A DNA stretch of 64,000 nt from Tritrichomonas musculus (GCA_039105265.1 JAPFFF010000009.1:124001-188000), one strand, 5' to 3'. Shown: positions 37,927 through 47,681, numbered from the stretch's first letter. Notes: generated by a model not told the origin, from the letters alone. Numbers and translations: made by a program.

Positions 37927-39501
37927 ATGTTAAATCCAGAAATTGAACTAAGGACGTCAGCTGAAACATGTACCCAAATTGCTAGCTATTTTGATATTGT
38001 TGATAATTGTATAGCCTTATCAGATACCAACAAGCAATACACAATTAGTCCACAAACATCATATTCTCCATCGCCTCCAATACCTCAAGGCTCATATACA
38101 AGTGCAATTATATCACCTAACACAAACAATACAGCAGACATATATAATGGATTTATTAGAGCTGACATGGAGGTAAAGATTAAAGAAATGGCAGGACAAG
38201 AAGTTAAAGCAACAATTGATGGTGAATATCAATTCAACAGAGTATGGTTTGGTTTCAAGGATGCTAGAGATGCTGTTGAGAAATATGAAATAGTAGCTAA
38301 CGGAATAACGATATATACCCAGAACTTTGGTTGCGAAGAATCATTTCTAACTGCATGTTGTGCAAATGAAACAACAAAGAGAGCAGATGTATATTCAAAG
38401 GCAAGACATAAAGATATATGGAATGGTAATTCAGGCAGCAGAACAGGATTTATTGTTGATTGGGCCGAAGGATGGAAAGACAAAACATATAAAATTCACC
38501 TAAAGATTGATTTAAGAAGGTTCTTACCATTATCAAATATTAAATACCTTCCAGCATTCGCAGGCAAAATTGAACTCAGATTATTCTTTTCATGTGAAGG
38601 TATGGTATGTTGTCCAATGGGTCCAGGAAAAGCGTTCGAACATAATAATGTCGTTAATTCAACTTACACATTACCAATCATCACAAATGAATTTACACCT
38701 TTAAAAGAACCAATTATTATGTATACAGGTTTAACTAATAAAGTACTAACAGCAAAAGATAGAACATTTCAAGTCACTGAATATAAAGTTACTGAGTGTT
38801 CATCAATTATTCCTTGTTTTGGTATAGAAGATAATATTTATTCCAGTCTAGTACAAAGATATGCTGACCCAACCCATCCACTAACATTTCCAACACAAAC
38901 ACTTTCTGTCTATACTACTACTACTGCTTTAAAGAACCCAAATTGTAAAACCACCTGTACCATTACCCCTCGCTTTGTTGATTCCATATTTTGTCTATTT
39001 CCAGAAAAACATACCCATCACACAGTATTTAGGAATCCACAATTTAAGTTATTCCAATTAAACTGTGGAGGATATGGAAACATTCCTGCAAAGCCATTTG
39101 GTACAACTGTTGAATACCCAGAGTTCCTTGAATATTGTCAGAACGCAATGAACATGAATGGAGGACAGAGTGGATTTAATAAAGAAGTTGTTGCATCATT
39201 AACCAATGACCATCCATACGCACGCTCTATTGGAAATTATCCTGATGACCGAACAAGTTTCTTTATTGCTCTCCCAACTGAAACTGATAATACATATCAA
39301 CAAGGATTAACCTCTTTGTCACCAATTAATTTTGAAATAATTGTAACACAAGAAACAGGTGAAAGTACATATGCAAAAGATGTTCAAACACCACCTTTAA
39401 TTTGTCTCTTATTTGATTCATCTATATCTATCTTAGTTCAACCGAATGGCATGCCACCTTTAGTACGCTTGGGCAATTATGATCTGACCTCAAGGGATTA
39501 A
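37927..39501 (+). CDS. Major capsid protein, 525 residues (M3)
   Basis: The start at 37927 (MetLeuAsnProGluIleGluLeu) follows a TCTCAAAAGAAAAT context; the earlier Met is not supported by M4. M4 63821 begins with the same LysThrSerAlaGlu-type segment. It is beta-rich, with ProGlnThrSerTyrSerProSerProPro near 50, PheGlyPheLysAsp-like TrpPheGlyPheLysAspAla near 105, and a C-terminal half with PheProGluLysHisThr, a strand PheLysLeuPheGlnLeuAsn and a helix TyrCysGlnAsnAlaMet that parallels the M2 capsid. The end, ProProLeuValArgLeuGlyAsnTyr, would form the last strand. A double jelly-roll fold is inferred. Confidence 0.7.
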   Translation: MLNPEIELRTSAETCTQIASYFDIVDNCIALSDTNKQYTISPQTSYSPSPPIPQGSYTSAIISPNTNNTADIYNGFIRADMEVKIKEMAGQEVKATIDGEYQFNRVWFGFKDARDAVEKYEIVANGITIYTQNFGCEESFLTACCANETTKRADVYSKARHKDIWNGNSGSRTGFIVDWAEGWKDKTYKIHLKIDLRRFLPLSNIKYLPAFAGKIELRLFFSCEGMVCCPMGPGKAFEHNNVVNSTYTLPIITNEFTPLKEPIIMYTGLTNKVLTAKDRTFQVTEYKVTECSSIIPCFGIEDNIYSSLVQRYADPTHPLTFPTQTLSVYTTTTALKNPNCKTTCTITPRFVDSIFCLFPEKHTHHTVFRNPQFKLFQLNCGGYGNIPAKPFGTTVEYPEFLEYCQNAMNMNGGQSGFNKEVVASLTNDHPYARSIGNYPDDRTSFFIALPTETDNTYQQGLTSLSPINFEIIVTQETGESTYAKDVQTPPLICLLFDSSISILVQPNGMPPLVRLGNYDLTSRD

Positions 39502-39569
39502 GTAACAAAAATAATTGCGTCTTTCTAATTTAATTTTATTTTTTTATTATCACTATACATAAATACAAA

Positions 39570-40187
39570 ATGATAGAAGAACAAGCGATCGAATTTGTTC
39601 CACTGAACGAATATCCGGACTATGAAATACTAAACCATTATCCATTCACTATTCGAAGAAAGGATAATAAATATGTTGTAAAAGAGACAATTAATAAAAG
39701 TAATGGTTACCCAAGTGTAAATCTTAATGGAAACAAAATAGATAAGCATAGGATTATAGCCAAACAGTTCATATCAAATGACGACCCAGAACATAAAACA
39801 CAAGTGGATCATATATCAAAAGACAGAACGGATTATCATTTATCGAATCTTCGTTGGGTTTCAGCAAGTGAAAATAACAGAAATGCTTCATCAAGAAATG
39901 GTGTTAAATACGAGTTTGTTGACGATATACCAGATGATGCTATAGTTATCATGCATTATGACATGAAAAAGGAAAGAAGAGTATTTGCTGAAAAAGAATA
40001 TTATTACTATTATAATGAAGAAACTGAAGAAGATATCTTCTACCAAAGGATAACTGATGAAGTTTATAGAATTATGCATATTAATACAGCTAAAGGAGGA
40101 CGTAAATTCATTGTGACAAGAGACATAAATAATAAAAAGACTACTTTTTATATACATATTTTCAAACAACAATACGGATTAGACTAA
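39570..40187 (+). CDS. NUMOD4-HNH homing-type endonuclease, 205 residues (M3)
   Basis: Intact version of the gene seen broken in M2. NUMOD4-like PheValProLeuAsnGluTyrProAspTyrGluIle at the start; HNH core with LysHisArgIleIleAlaLysGlnPhe (about 60), GlnValAspHisIleSerLys (about 76) and HisLeuSerAsnLeuArgTrpVal (about 90). The C-terminal ~100 residues (AspAspIleProAspAspAlaIle, then Tyr-rich strands) are shared with M2 and may bind DNA. Such nucleases usually cut and spread into empty sites between virus genes. Its position after capsid differs from M4. Confidence 0.82.
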   Translation: MIEEQAIEFVPLNEYPDYEILNHYPFTIRRKDNKYVVKETINKSNGYPSVNLNGNKIDKHRIIAKQFISNDDPEHKTQVDHISKDRTDYHLSNLRWVSASENNRNASSRNGVKYEFVDDIPDDAIVIMHYDMKKERRVFAEKEYYYYYNEETEEDIFYQRITDEVYRIMHINTAKGGRKFIVTRDINNKKTTFYIHIFKQQYGLD

Positions 40188-40223
40188 AAAAATTTTATTT
40201 ATATTTTTTTATTTCCATACAAA

Positions 40224-40673
40224 ATGGAGCAACAATTCAAGGTATATGATTACATCAATAATGTTATTTCCCTCGCTGATAACCCAGAAGATTTTAAGGA
40301 AAGTAATTTCGCTATCCTTTGTGATCGATATCCAATTCAACTTTCAAAAAATAAATATTTAGCAAAAGTCATCTACATATCAATTAAGGCGGACAAGAAC
40401 GTATGGAGGATATATCCGGACAAGATTAAAGAATATGATATAGAACACATAGTATTAAATACTAACTCAAGAAGGAAAATTAATTATAAAATGAATGAGT
40501 TTTTTGTTAATGGTTCAAATAAGGAACAAGAATATGGGGAATACAGTTACTACAATTATTCAATAGAATTAGCATCTAAAAAGACTAAAACAATGATAGA
40601 GGAATTACGTAAGAAATATGAATTAAATACACCCGAACTATTTATTGGTCTCCATCAAGAGCTAGTTCTGTAA
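40224..40673 (+). CDS. 149-residue protein of unknown function (M3)
   Basis: No family recognised and no clear homolog elsewhere in the window. Mixed helix and strand, Lys/Tyr/Asn-rich, with LysTyrLeuAlaLysValIleTyrIleSerIleLys near 47 and a helical end with MetIleGluGluLeuArgLysLysTyr. The start follows CATACAAA-ATG after a T-rich run, as for neighbouring genes. A hairpin with a T-run follows the stop. Confidence 0.55.
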   Translation: MEQQFKVYDYINNVISLADNPEDFKESNFAILCDRYPIQLSKNKYLAKVIYISIKADKNVWRIYPDKIKEYDIEHIVLNTNSRRKINYKMNEFFVNGSNKEQEYGEYSYYNYSIELASKKTKTMIEELRKKYELNTPELFIGLHQELVL

Positions 40674-40702
40674 GTCGGAATCTCGACTGACCAATTTTTT
40701 TT
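40673..40702 (+). terminator. Hairpin plus T-run after the 149-residue gene (M3)
   Basis: AGTCG (40673-40677) pairs with CGACT (40684-40688), then eight T at 40695-40702. It may simply be the T-rich promoter of the next gene; eukaryotic polymerase II does not need this structure. Confidence 0.3.
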
Positions 40703-40711
40703 GAAAAAGAA

Positions 40712-41140
40712 ATGAATAAGTACGGAAAACCCAATTCAACAACAGTTGGAGCAGAGGGGACAATGTTTAATGAAGGAACTAAGACTGAGAAGACAATAGA
40801 GTTTAATCACTTTGGCATATTTTCTAATGACAATACTTACGCAGTTACGTTTAACCCAAAAATTAATAGACCACCAACAAAGTATATGGAAAACAAACCA
40901 GTCAAACCACCAAAGAGTAATCAACATAAAACAAAACCATTACACGAACCACCTGTTAGCATTACAGATGGAGGGTATTATTTAAAGAAAGATAAAGCAC
41001 CTAAAGCTCCTATTCTTCCTCCATACTTAAAGAAACCAGAGAAATTAGGAGAAATACAAGGTAGAGCCGATGAAAGAAATAAAGGAAGGATTGGATACTT
41101 TAAACCAATTAATGTTAAGCAAGCTAATATTCATTACTGA
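40712..41140 (+). CDS. 142-residue Pro/Lys-rich protein (M3)
   Basis: No family recognised. It looks mostly disordered: Asn/Thr-rich start, a short AsnHisPheGlyIlePheSerAsnAspAsn strand near 30, then a long Pro/Lys region (ProProLysSerAsn, LysAlaProIleLeuProProTyr) to about residue 110. Such proteins in Polintons often join capsid parts or coat DNA; no direct support here. The AAAAGAA-ATG start context matches neighbours. Confidence 0.5.
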   Translation: MNKYGKPNSTTVGAEGTMFNEGTKTEKTIEFNHFGIFSNDNTYAVTFNPKINRPPTKYMENKPVKPPKSNQHKTKPLHEPPVSITDGGYYLKKDKAPKAPILPPYLKKPEKLGEIQGRADERNKGRIGYFKPINVKQANIHY

Positions 41141-41168
41141 TTGATTATCAACTTTTTTTCGAAAGGAA

Positions 41169-41696
41169 ATGATAAAGAAGAGAACTCAAACGAATGGTGT
41201 GCAGGCGAACGTTTCATTAGAACCTCAAGCAGCAGCTCAGTCAACAAGCAATATAAATAATAATATTATTATAAACAAAAGGGATGATGGAAAAGAAGAA
41301 ATTGTTATCACTCGTAATGTTGAATTAGAAGAGAATCAAGAAGAAGAAACAAAGGATGTTAAGTACGTGATACTTGAAACGTATGCAAAAATATTGTTAG
41401 ACCAGGACAAAGCATTATTATCCAACTTAATATCAAAGAATTGTATAATTGTCCCTGTTACTGCCTTATCTAATATAATTAAAACAATTATTAAGGCGGA
41501 GGTGGTAGAAATAAGTCTTGATGAGGATGTAGGTTGTTGTGCAGGGAAAGCTAATCCAATACGTAAGATAGATTCCATTAAGATAGTAAATGATAATGGA
41601 GAAGTATGTACTGATTTCAAACAAGTATATAACAAAGAATATAATGAACTAGTTAACAAATATCATCTGTGTCTTAAGTATGCAGTTAATATGTAA
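41169..41696 (+). CDS. Conserved LeuAspGluAsp-CysCys protein, 175 residues (M3)
   Basis: Family II member of the family seen in M1 (4874-5509) and M2 (17822-18328). The variable N-terminus is Gln/Ala/Asn-rich. The conserved part has a ValValGluIleSerLeuAspGluAspValGly turn then CysCys, IleAspSerIleLysIleValAsnAspAsnGly, and a closing TyrHisLeuCysLeuLysTyrAlaVal. It is one of few small proteins kept across both families, which argues for a core role, possibly metal-dependent. Confidence 0.65.
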   Translation: MIKKRTQTNGVQANVSLEPQAAAQSTSNINNNIIINKRDDGKEEIVITRNVELEENQEEETKDVKYVILETYAKILLDQDKALLSNLISKNCIIVPVTALSNIIKTIIKAEVVEISLDEDVGCCAGKANPIRKIDSIKIVNDNGEVCTDFKQVYNKEYNELVNKYHLCLKYAVNM

Positions 41697-41725
41697 TTAT
41701 TATTTGTTTTTTTATTTTTATCAAA

Positions 41726-42010
41726 ATGACGAGTAAAATAGACCTAAACCAATTCAAGAAAACAGAAGTAATAAAGAAATTGTCCAAATCGAAATCAAGT
41801 GAGAATCTGAAAGAAATAGTTGATACCCCTAAAAGAGGTAGGAAGAGTAAATATAATACCCCTGAAGAAAGACTTGAAGCCAGACGACAACAACAAAAAG
41901 AATATAGACAAAGAAAGAAGCAAGAGTTAGAGGAATTGAAGAAAATTGCTCAATTCGCTGCGAGCACTCGCGAAGCTCAAATGGTTACTGCTGAGAAGAA
42001 AGAAGCATGA
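41726..42010 (+). CDS. AT-hook/bZIP-like protein, 94 residues (M3)
   Basis: Near-complete match to the mini-element protein 15552-15791. Parts in order: LeuSerLysSerLysSerSerGluAsnLeu, AT-hook-like LysArgGlyArgLysSerLysTyr near 36, basic region ArgArgGlnGlnGlnLysGluTyrArgGlnArgLys near 52-63, and a short Leu/Glu helix to 73. It resembles a bZIP factor with a minimal zipper; likely nuclear and DNA-binding. It might recognise the repeats near the left end, which is speculation. Confidence 0.6.
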   Translation: MTSKIDLNQFKKTEVIKKLSKSKSSENLKEIVDTPKRGRKSKYNTPEERLEARRQQQKEYRQRKKQELEELKKIAQFAASTREAQMVTAEKKEA

Positions 42011-42021
42011 AAACAAAAAAC

Positions 42022-42064
42022 CTTCATCTTATTTTTGGTTTGGGTTAACAGGTTAGATCTAACC
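42022..42064. terminator. 3'-end inverted repeats between convergent genes (M3)
   Basis: A 20-bp segment at 42022-42041 is repeated inverted at 43312-43331, just beyond the two stops of 41726-42010 and 43337-44107. It is followed by the palindrome GGTTAGATCTAACC at 42051-42064. The inserted cassette 42136-43300 lies between the arms, which look like one former hairpin at a convergent gene end. Confidence 0.5.
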
Positions 42065-42135
42065 CTATTTTTCTAACCATTCACAGTCATCTGATAAACA
42101 AAAATATAAGATGATTTTTTAGTATTTTTGATCAT

Positions 42136-43300
42136 TAGGTGAAGAGGTGAATTGTCACCACATTTTTGTCACCTTCACACTCTATTCACATATTGTGTCC
42201 TATGAACGTTTGTTATCTTCCATTTACCTGTCTGTTCGAGTCTATCTGTTAGTTCAGCAAAGGTTAATTTTTGTCCAAACTCTTTGGCATATCTCTGCTG
42301 AACATCCTTTAACAATAATCTATCAATACTTGGATAATTGTTCTGCATAAACTTGGCTAAATCGTAATCAGACTCATCAAACTGCCTATCGATTTCTTCC
42401 TGTTCAGCTCTCATACGTTGAACTTCACGCAAAGTATATTCATATAATCTCTGTTTGGCCTCACACTTGCTGCAACGTTTATTGGAACTTGAATTGATAT
42501 TAAATATTTTAGTATTAATCCTTGTAATACAGCATCTAAGCTTCAATAAGGTACTGTAATCAATATGAAATTCATTAACCTTACTTCTTAAGCTCTCATG
42601 ATTATTATTGTTTTCCATATTATACCAGTAATAACAGAATACATCATATATACAGTTAGCGTATCTTTCAATAAACTCTTTATATTTCTCAAAGTCTTCA
42701 CTCTCCAAAAGTTCACTTGTACTCATCACTACTTTATCACACTTCTCATTCATAGCATTGTGGTCACAATAATAACCAACAAACTGTACATTCATTTTAC
42801 GTAGAAACTTCTTAAGTTCTGCACTATCTGTCTTTAATACTTCTATTTCATTAAATATTGGTTCAAATGGTTTTGTCTGTGATATTGGCATTATCTTTGG
42901 AAGACTTGAAATCATAGTGAAAACGTCTTTGATATATTTATTGTTGTGCTCAAACTTAACATCATAAGCATCAGGATTATAGTTATTGGTTAGCAAATCC
43001 CTCATAATCATTCTCTTTGTGTTTAATTCCTTCTCGCAACTAACTTCCACAAGAGGCTTAATAGGGTTTCCATGAATATCATAATACTTATCAACTTTCC
43101 CATTTACATCAGATATTGGTTTAGGTATTAGGTCAACAAGATATTCATTAACATTGAAGTCTCTCGCGTTCTCCGAGTGTCGAACGAGGCAGTCTTGTGT
43201 ATTTGTTTGCGCTATCATTAGGTTTATGTAAATGGATGATAAAAAATTAACTAAAAAAATAAAGGTGACAAAAAATAGGTGACAATTCACCTCTTCACCT
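42136..43300. mobile_element. 1.2-kb cassette with 39-bp inverted repeats and 9-bp duplication (in M3)
   Basis: Arms 42137-42175 and 43262-43300 begin AGGTGAAGAGGTGAATTGTCACC and match at 36 of 39 positions. The 9-bp sequence TTTGATCAT lies just outside both ends (42127-42135 and 43301-43309). The duplication length fits Mutator-like DNA transposons, which are common in Trichomonas, but the single gene inside is not recognisably a transposase. It could be a non-autonomous transposon with a captured gene, or a selfish gene cassette. Confidence 0.72.
42175..43218 (-). CDS. 348-residue cassette gene of unknown function (M3)
   Basis: The start at 43218 (MetIleAlaGlnThrAsnThr) is preferred because earlier Met codons are encoded by the cassette's own inverted repeat. 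Helical overall, with a CysSerLysCysGluAlaLys site near 255 that could be half a zinc site and a His/Cys-containing segment near 155. The last ~50 residues (LeuLeuLeuLysAspValGlnGlnArgTyr, then LeuThrPheAlaGluLeuThrAspArgLeuGlu, then TrpLysIleThrAsnVal) look like a winged-helix DNA-binding tail as in some virus primases and recombinases. That likeness is a pattern judgement only. Confidence 0.5.
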   Translation of the reverse strand: MIAQTNTQDCLVRHSENARDFNVNEYLVDLIPKPISDVNGKVDKYYDIHGNPIKPLVEVSCEKELNTKRMIMRDLLTNNYNPDAYDVKFEHNNKYIKDVFTMISSLPKIMPISQTKPFEPIFNEIEVLKTDSAELKKFLRKMNVQFVGYYCDHNAMNEKCDKVVMSTSELLESEDFEKYKEFIERYANCIYDVFCYYWYNMENNNNHESLRSKVNEFHIDYSTLLKLRCCITRINTKIFNINSSSNKRCSKCEAKQRLYEYTLREVQRMRAEQEEIDRQFDESDYDLAKFMQNNYPSIDRLLLKDVQQRYAKEFGQKLTFAELTDRLEQTGKWKITNVHRTQYVNRV

Positions 43301-43336
43301 TTTGATCATGAAAACCAAAAATAAGATGAAGATTTT

Positions 43337-44107
43337 TTATTCATTGTTGATACTAGTTATTGTTTCTCTGTACATTCCGTTGTAATTCTTATAAAGTCTG
43401 CCATATCTTAGTACATATAAATCTGATTCCTTCATTTCTGTTAAAGCGTTTTCATATTCATTAATTGGAGTCGTTTCATCTATTCTTAATAGTTTTAACT
43501 TATGCTTGATACAATACAAATCTTTTATCTTACCATTATCTACTTGTTCATCATCACTTGTATGACTTCTGTCATCAATCTCTACTAACAGATTCAATTG
43601 TGGTAGATAAAAGTCAAATCTTAGTCTATAATTCTTTTCTGACTTAAGGTCTTCAAATGATTTTTGGGTTATGAATTCTATATTTTTCTCTTCCAAATAT
43701 TCTCTAAATCGTTGTTCAAGCTCATTTACAAATAAATGTGGTCGTGAATGATGATGAATCCAATCGTCAATTGTTGTCCAATAATATGAATTTTGATATT
43801 TATACCTGATCCTTTGTTTTGTACTTTTATATTCATCTGCTAACTCACAATCATCTTGTTTTAATAGTTCGTTTACTGTTTCATTGGTCCATTTCTTATG
43901 AGGTTTTGTTTTTCGGTTACCACCTGTTAAATGAGGTCTTGAAGGTTTGGTTTTATTCGTCCAATCACTCCATCTAACAGAATACTCATTTTCTTCAAAC
44001 ATGTATTTGATTCTAATATCACCTCTTTTGTATTCACTTATTAATATACAGTTTTCTTTTAGCATTTCATCAGCAACTAATTTTGTGTTCCACCTAATCC
44101 TGCTCAT
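43337..44107 (-). CDS. PD-(D/E)XK / Vsr-like homing-type nuclease, 256 residues (M3)
   Basis: Two N-terminal repeats of about 70 residues (CysIleLeuIleSerGluTyrLysArgGlyAspIleArg... and CysGluLeuAlaAspGluTyrLysSerThrLys...) resemble the DNA-binding repeats found in phage selfish nucleases. The C-terminal nuclease core has GluGlnArgPheArgGluTyrLeu, then ArgLeuArgPheAspPheTyrLeuProGlnLeuAsnLeuLeuValGluIleAsp near 175, the Asp...Glu-x-Asp pattern of this fold. It lies between the end of polB and the AT-hook gene and is not seen in the other elements, consistent with an independent arrival. Confidence 0.7.
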   Translation of the reverse strand: MSRIRWNTKLVADEMLKENCILISEYKRGDIRIKYMFEENEYSVRWSDWTNKTKPSRPHLTGGNRKTKPHKKWTNETVNELLKQDDCELADEYKSTKQRIRYKYQNSYYWTTIDDWIHHHSRPHLFVNELEQRFREYLEEKNIEFITQKSFEDLKSEKNYRLRFDFYLPQLNLLVEIDDRSHTSDDEQVDNGKIKDLYCIKHKLKLLRIDETTPINEYENALTEMKESDLYVLRYGRLYKNYNGMYRETITSINNE

Positions 44108-44148
44108 ATCTTGTTATGTGAGTAACGATAAAAAAATTAGAAAAGTTT

Positions 44149-47100
44149 TTAGAATTTGATCTTTCTTGTGAAAACCGGAATATTAATTTGTTGGTAAGAA
44201 GATGATTTCCTAAAACAGTTAGCACCATCTAATAAATTAAATGTTATTTCCTCCCCGTGATACATCCTTTCATATAACTCCTCTACTGCAATATTCATTC
44301 GTTTACACTTGTTTAATATACATTGCTTAGGAATTCCTTTCATTCTTATATGATAGCCTTCATTACCTTTTTCATCAACGAGGATATCAAGATAAGATTT
44401 CTTTCCTAATGCTATTAATTTTCTAGAATAAACTGATCCAATAGCACCTTCAAATGAATCGAAATCACAGTGGAATTGTGTCATTTTCTTACCTATTAAT
44501 TCTTTATGGTATTTGTTTTTAAAGATTTGTGCAATTCTCGGTACATCAATTTCTTTTAAATGAAGACTATCACAGTCAGTATAGTAGATGTCTATTCCAT
44601 TTTGCTCAGCTGTACTCATTACCCTATTCATTAAATGTTTACTCCATGACAAGACACTAGCACCAAAATGAGGTAAATTAAAATGACTGTTTATTGGTTT
44701 AACCTTCTTAACATATACATTATCAATTGACTTGTTCTCTATCACCTCTGTTATGTAATTATAGTTCTTCCATATATATTTAATGGCTTTATCTTTTGGT
44801 ATACATTTAGTTTCAGTTGTTGTTGCCTTTAGGATAGATTTTCCGTAAATGGAATTAAGAAGTAGTTTAATGGTTTGTTGCAATGGATTGTTAGCATCTT
44901 GGTATCTCCTTCTTAGATTGAACAATTTCTCTATAAATACATTAATCTTGTTGTTGAATCCTTTGTCAAAGTAATATCCTCTAATAAACTCATAATCGAA
45001 ATCATAAAACTCCATCAAGTCCATAAAAGCTCTCTTGTCTATGTAATAATTGTTGATAGGATTGTTGTTAAATATTTTTGACCCTTGATCATTCCTACTA
45101 AATATTTGACCAAATTTATATGGTTTATCAGCCTTGCACTTGATCTTCTTGATATTGATTTCAATGAAGAACTGATCAAAATCTAATAATTCTTTCGTAA
45201 ACATATCCGATGGGCCCGCACGATTAGTACCTGAGGCCTCCAGGCGAATTACTTCTGGCACTCCTTTAGGTACACCAGACATAATACTCATTGCACTAGG
45301 ATATAAACTGACTGCATCAAAATCTTGTATCCTTTCCTCTATATATTGCTTTTCATTATTAGCTGTCATTGTTCTACCTCCACTAACGCATCTCTGAATG
45401 AAGTTTTGTGGTTTACCACTAAGTTGATAACACCCATCAAAGCAACCAAATTTATATGCATAATAGTAGCCAATAGAGCTAATGGATATAAAGTTATGGA
45501 CATCAAGCATCTTTGTCTTCGTCTGCTTAAATACTTCTACCAGATCTCTATTAAATTTCTCTACTCCCTTCATTAATACTATACAATCCAGTTTGCAATA
45601 ATAGATGGCATACTTCATAATATCAATAGCTCCTCCAACATATGCACCACAAGCTTTTGCATTATCTATTAATTGCTTCCAGTCTTGTTTTATCTGTGTC
45701 AATGGTTTCTTGTCTTGGTTCTCCATGTAATACTGTAGTTGAAATTCAAGCGCAGAGACAGTTTTCCTATTTATGTTCCTTTCAGTATATATTTTATATG
45801 CCATTACCTCTTTATGAACTGGTAACTGAAACATCTTGCCAAATGAAGCTAATGCAGCAGGGATGATAGAGTAGCTATTGCGGAAAGTTAATCTCTTGTT
45901 AGGTTTATACTTTGTCATGACTATTTGCAGAATCGTTCCACTTCTCTCTGTTATTTGTACATCCCATCCAGGAGTATTTATAAAGAAACAAGCATCATAT
46001 TTAAGGTTATGGAAGTAAATGAGAGAATTGTTCTCCAATGACTTTAGTAATCTGTCAGCGATATTGGTTCCATCAAATATCATTTTATGAATTAACTCTT
46101 TGGTCCTGTACACAGTAATATTTAGATAAGGCATATGGGGTGATACAGTGGTATTAGTTTCAAAATCAGAATAATAAATCCTACTCCACTCTCTCTCCTT
46201 TTTCGTCTCTGATGAATCTATTAGTTTACAGCACAATTCAGGATCATATTCAAGGTCTGTATAATCCGCTAAGTGAGAGTTGTATTCATTCGTTGCTAAG
46301 ATATTCATTTCACAGTTCTTTATCTCTCTGAACTTTCCTTCTTTAAATAGCTTGCGAAATATTGCCATAGGTTTAACACCATTTAGGGGTTTATATATCA
46401 TGTAATGGTTCTTGTACAGTAATAAGTCAACAATTCGGTCAAACTCTTTGGCCCATGGTCTCTTTCTTGTATCTATTTTTATTTCTTGTTGGTTTACTAC
46501 ATCATTTTCCCTCATTAATCCTTCTTACAACAAAATGGCATTTAAACTGCTTGGCTATATCGTATATCAAGTTATTGGGGATTAACCTAGTCTTGACCAT
46601 AAAGCGTAAATAATTAATTTCCTCATCAGTGAATACTCCAGACTGAATGCAAGCATATACCAAACAATTGTCTTTATAGTTCTTCTTATCAACTGTCTTG
46701 AATATTTGGTACTGTGATAAGTCTAAATCAGAAAGATTAATATAAGGGAAGAATCCACCTTCTGGATTATCGCGATAATCTTCGTCGACTTCAACTTCTT
46801 CTTCATACAACTTACCTTTATTATCTTCTTTATTAATAGTGAATGATGTTTGCTTGCCTCTCTTTCTATTTTTAATGAAGAGCAACTGGTATTTTGCAGG
46901 GATGAATACATTGCCAACCCAAGGATTATTGTCTGAACAGTCATCATTCAAGTCTATTGTCCCTGATATATGTCCTATTGTTGAATCTAATCTTCGTGCC
47001 TTGGAAAGTGTAAACCATTTGTATTCCTCACCACCTAATGATTCGCTTTTTACTACTATATTCTTCTTATTCTCTTTGTGTAATTGTCTTAATGTTTCAG

Positions 47101-47302
47101 TGAAAGCAAGTCTCTTATCTTCATCATCACCTATATCTATGTCAAATGATATTTCTTTCTTAGCCTTGGTCATGAATTCTTTCAAATATTTCTTGAACTT
47201 TCGTTTGTCTCTTACGTCTTTCACCCTTTGCTTATACTCTTTTCTTGCTTCCGTTCTTGCAGTCGAATAGAGGTCAACTGATATATCAAAGAGGTATGTC
47301 AT
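44149..47302 (-). pseudogene. polB: polB, protein-primed-type DNA polymerase (M3)
   Basis: Family B polymerase of family II type, distant from M1/M2. The N-terminal part (from 47302) has a Lys/Glu-rich region and AspAsnCysLeuValTyrAlaCys, equivalent to the AspAspCysCys segment of family I. Exonuclease motifs are AspPheGluThr, PheHisAsnLeuLysTyrAsp and TyrCysLysLeuAsp. Polymerase motifs are AspPheAspAlaValSerLeuTyrPro (A), LeuLeuLeuAsnSerIleTyrGly (B) and TyrTyrThrAspCysAspSer (C). It is carried in two frames with about one break; all motifs are present. Confidence 0.87.
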
Positions 47303-47357
47303 TTAAGTGTAAATAAGAAATAAAAAAATATCACGCTAAATATTTATTAACCCTAAA

Positions 47358-47681
47358 ATGGTAGAATACATATATTTGATTCGTGAAAGGGAATTTTCTT
47401 ATTCTAATCAACCTGTATACAAAATTGGTAGAACAAATAAGATTGCAACAAGAATGGGACAATATCCAAAAGACAGCGAAGTATATATAATTGAAGCAGT
47501 AAGTGATTCAGTAAAAGTGGAAAAAGAATTAATAACAATATTTGAAGAAAATTATACGAGAGCAACAACAAGAGATGGAACCGCATTTATAGGTAATGAG
47601 TACTTTGTTGGGAATGTGAATGAAATGATATATATTATTAGGACTTATATCCAATATCATTGTCCCAGAGCTATCATTTAG
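47358..47681 (+). CDS. T5orf172/GIY-YIG-like protein, 107 residues (M3)
   Basis: Small single-domain protein of the T5orf172 (MUG113) group related to GIY-YIG nucleases: GluTyrIleTyrLeuIle at the start, ValTyrLysIleGlyArgThrAsn near 26, an Arg after one helix turn, a Glu in the LysValGluLysGluLeu helix near 58, and GlyAsnGluTyrPheValGly near 88. Such genes travel among large DNA viruses. It is divergent from polB (55 bp) and overlaps the end of the second penton-like gene by eight bases. Confidence 0.75.
   Translation: MVEYIYLIREREFSYSNQPVYKIGRTNKIATRMGQYPKDSEVYIIEAVSDSVKVEKELITIFEENYTRATTRDGTAFIGNEYFVGNVNEMIYIIRTYIQYHCPRAII

Noticed and set aside
42147-42350. Rightward frame starting in the cassette left repeat
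   Set aside because: Its first residues only repeat the inverted repeat, and the rest is opposite to the longer leftward gene.
46839-47270. 143-codon rightward frame opposite polB of M3
   Set aside because: Shadow of the polB N-terminal region, which has matches in the other elements.
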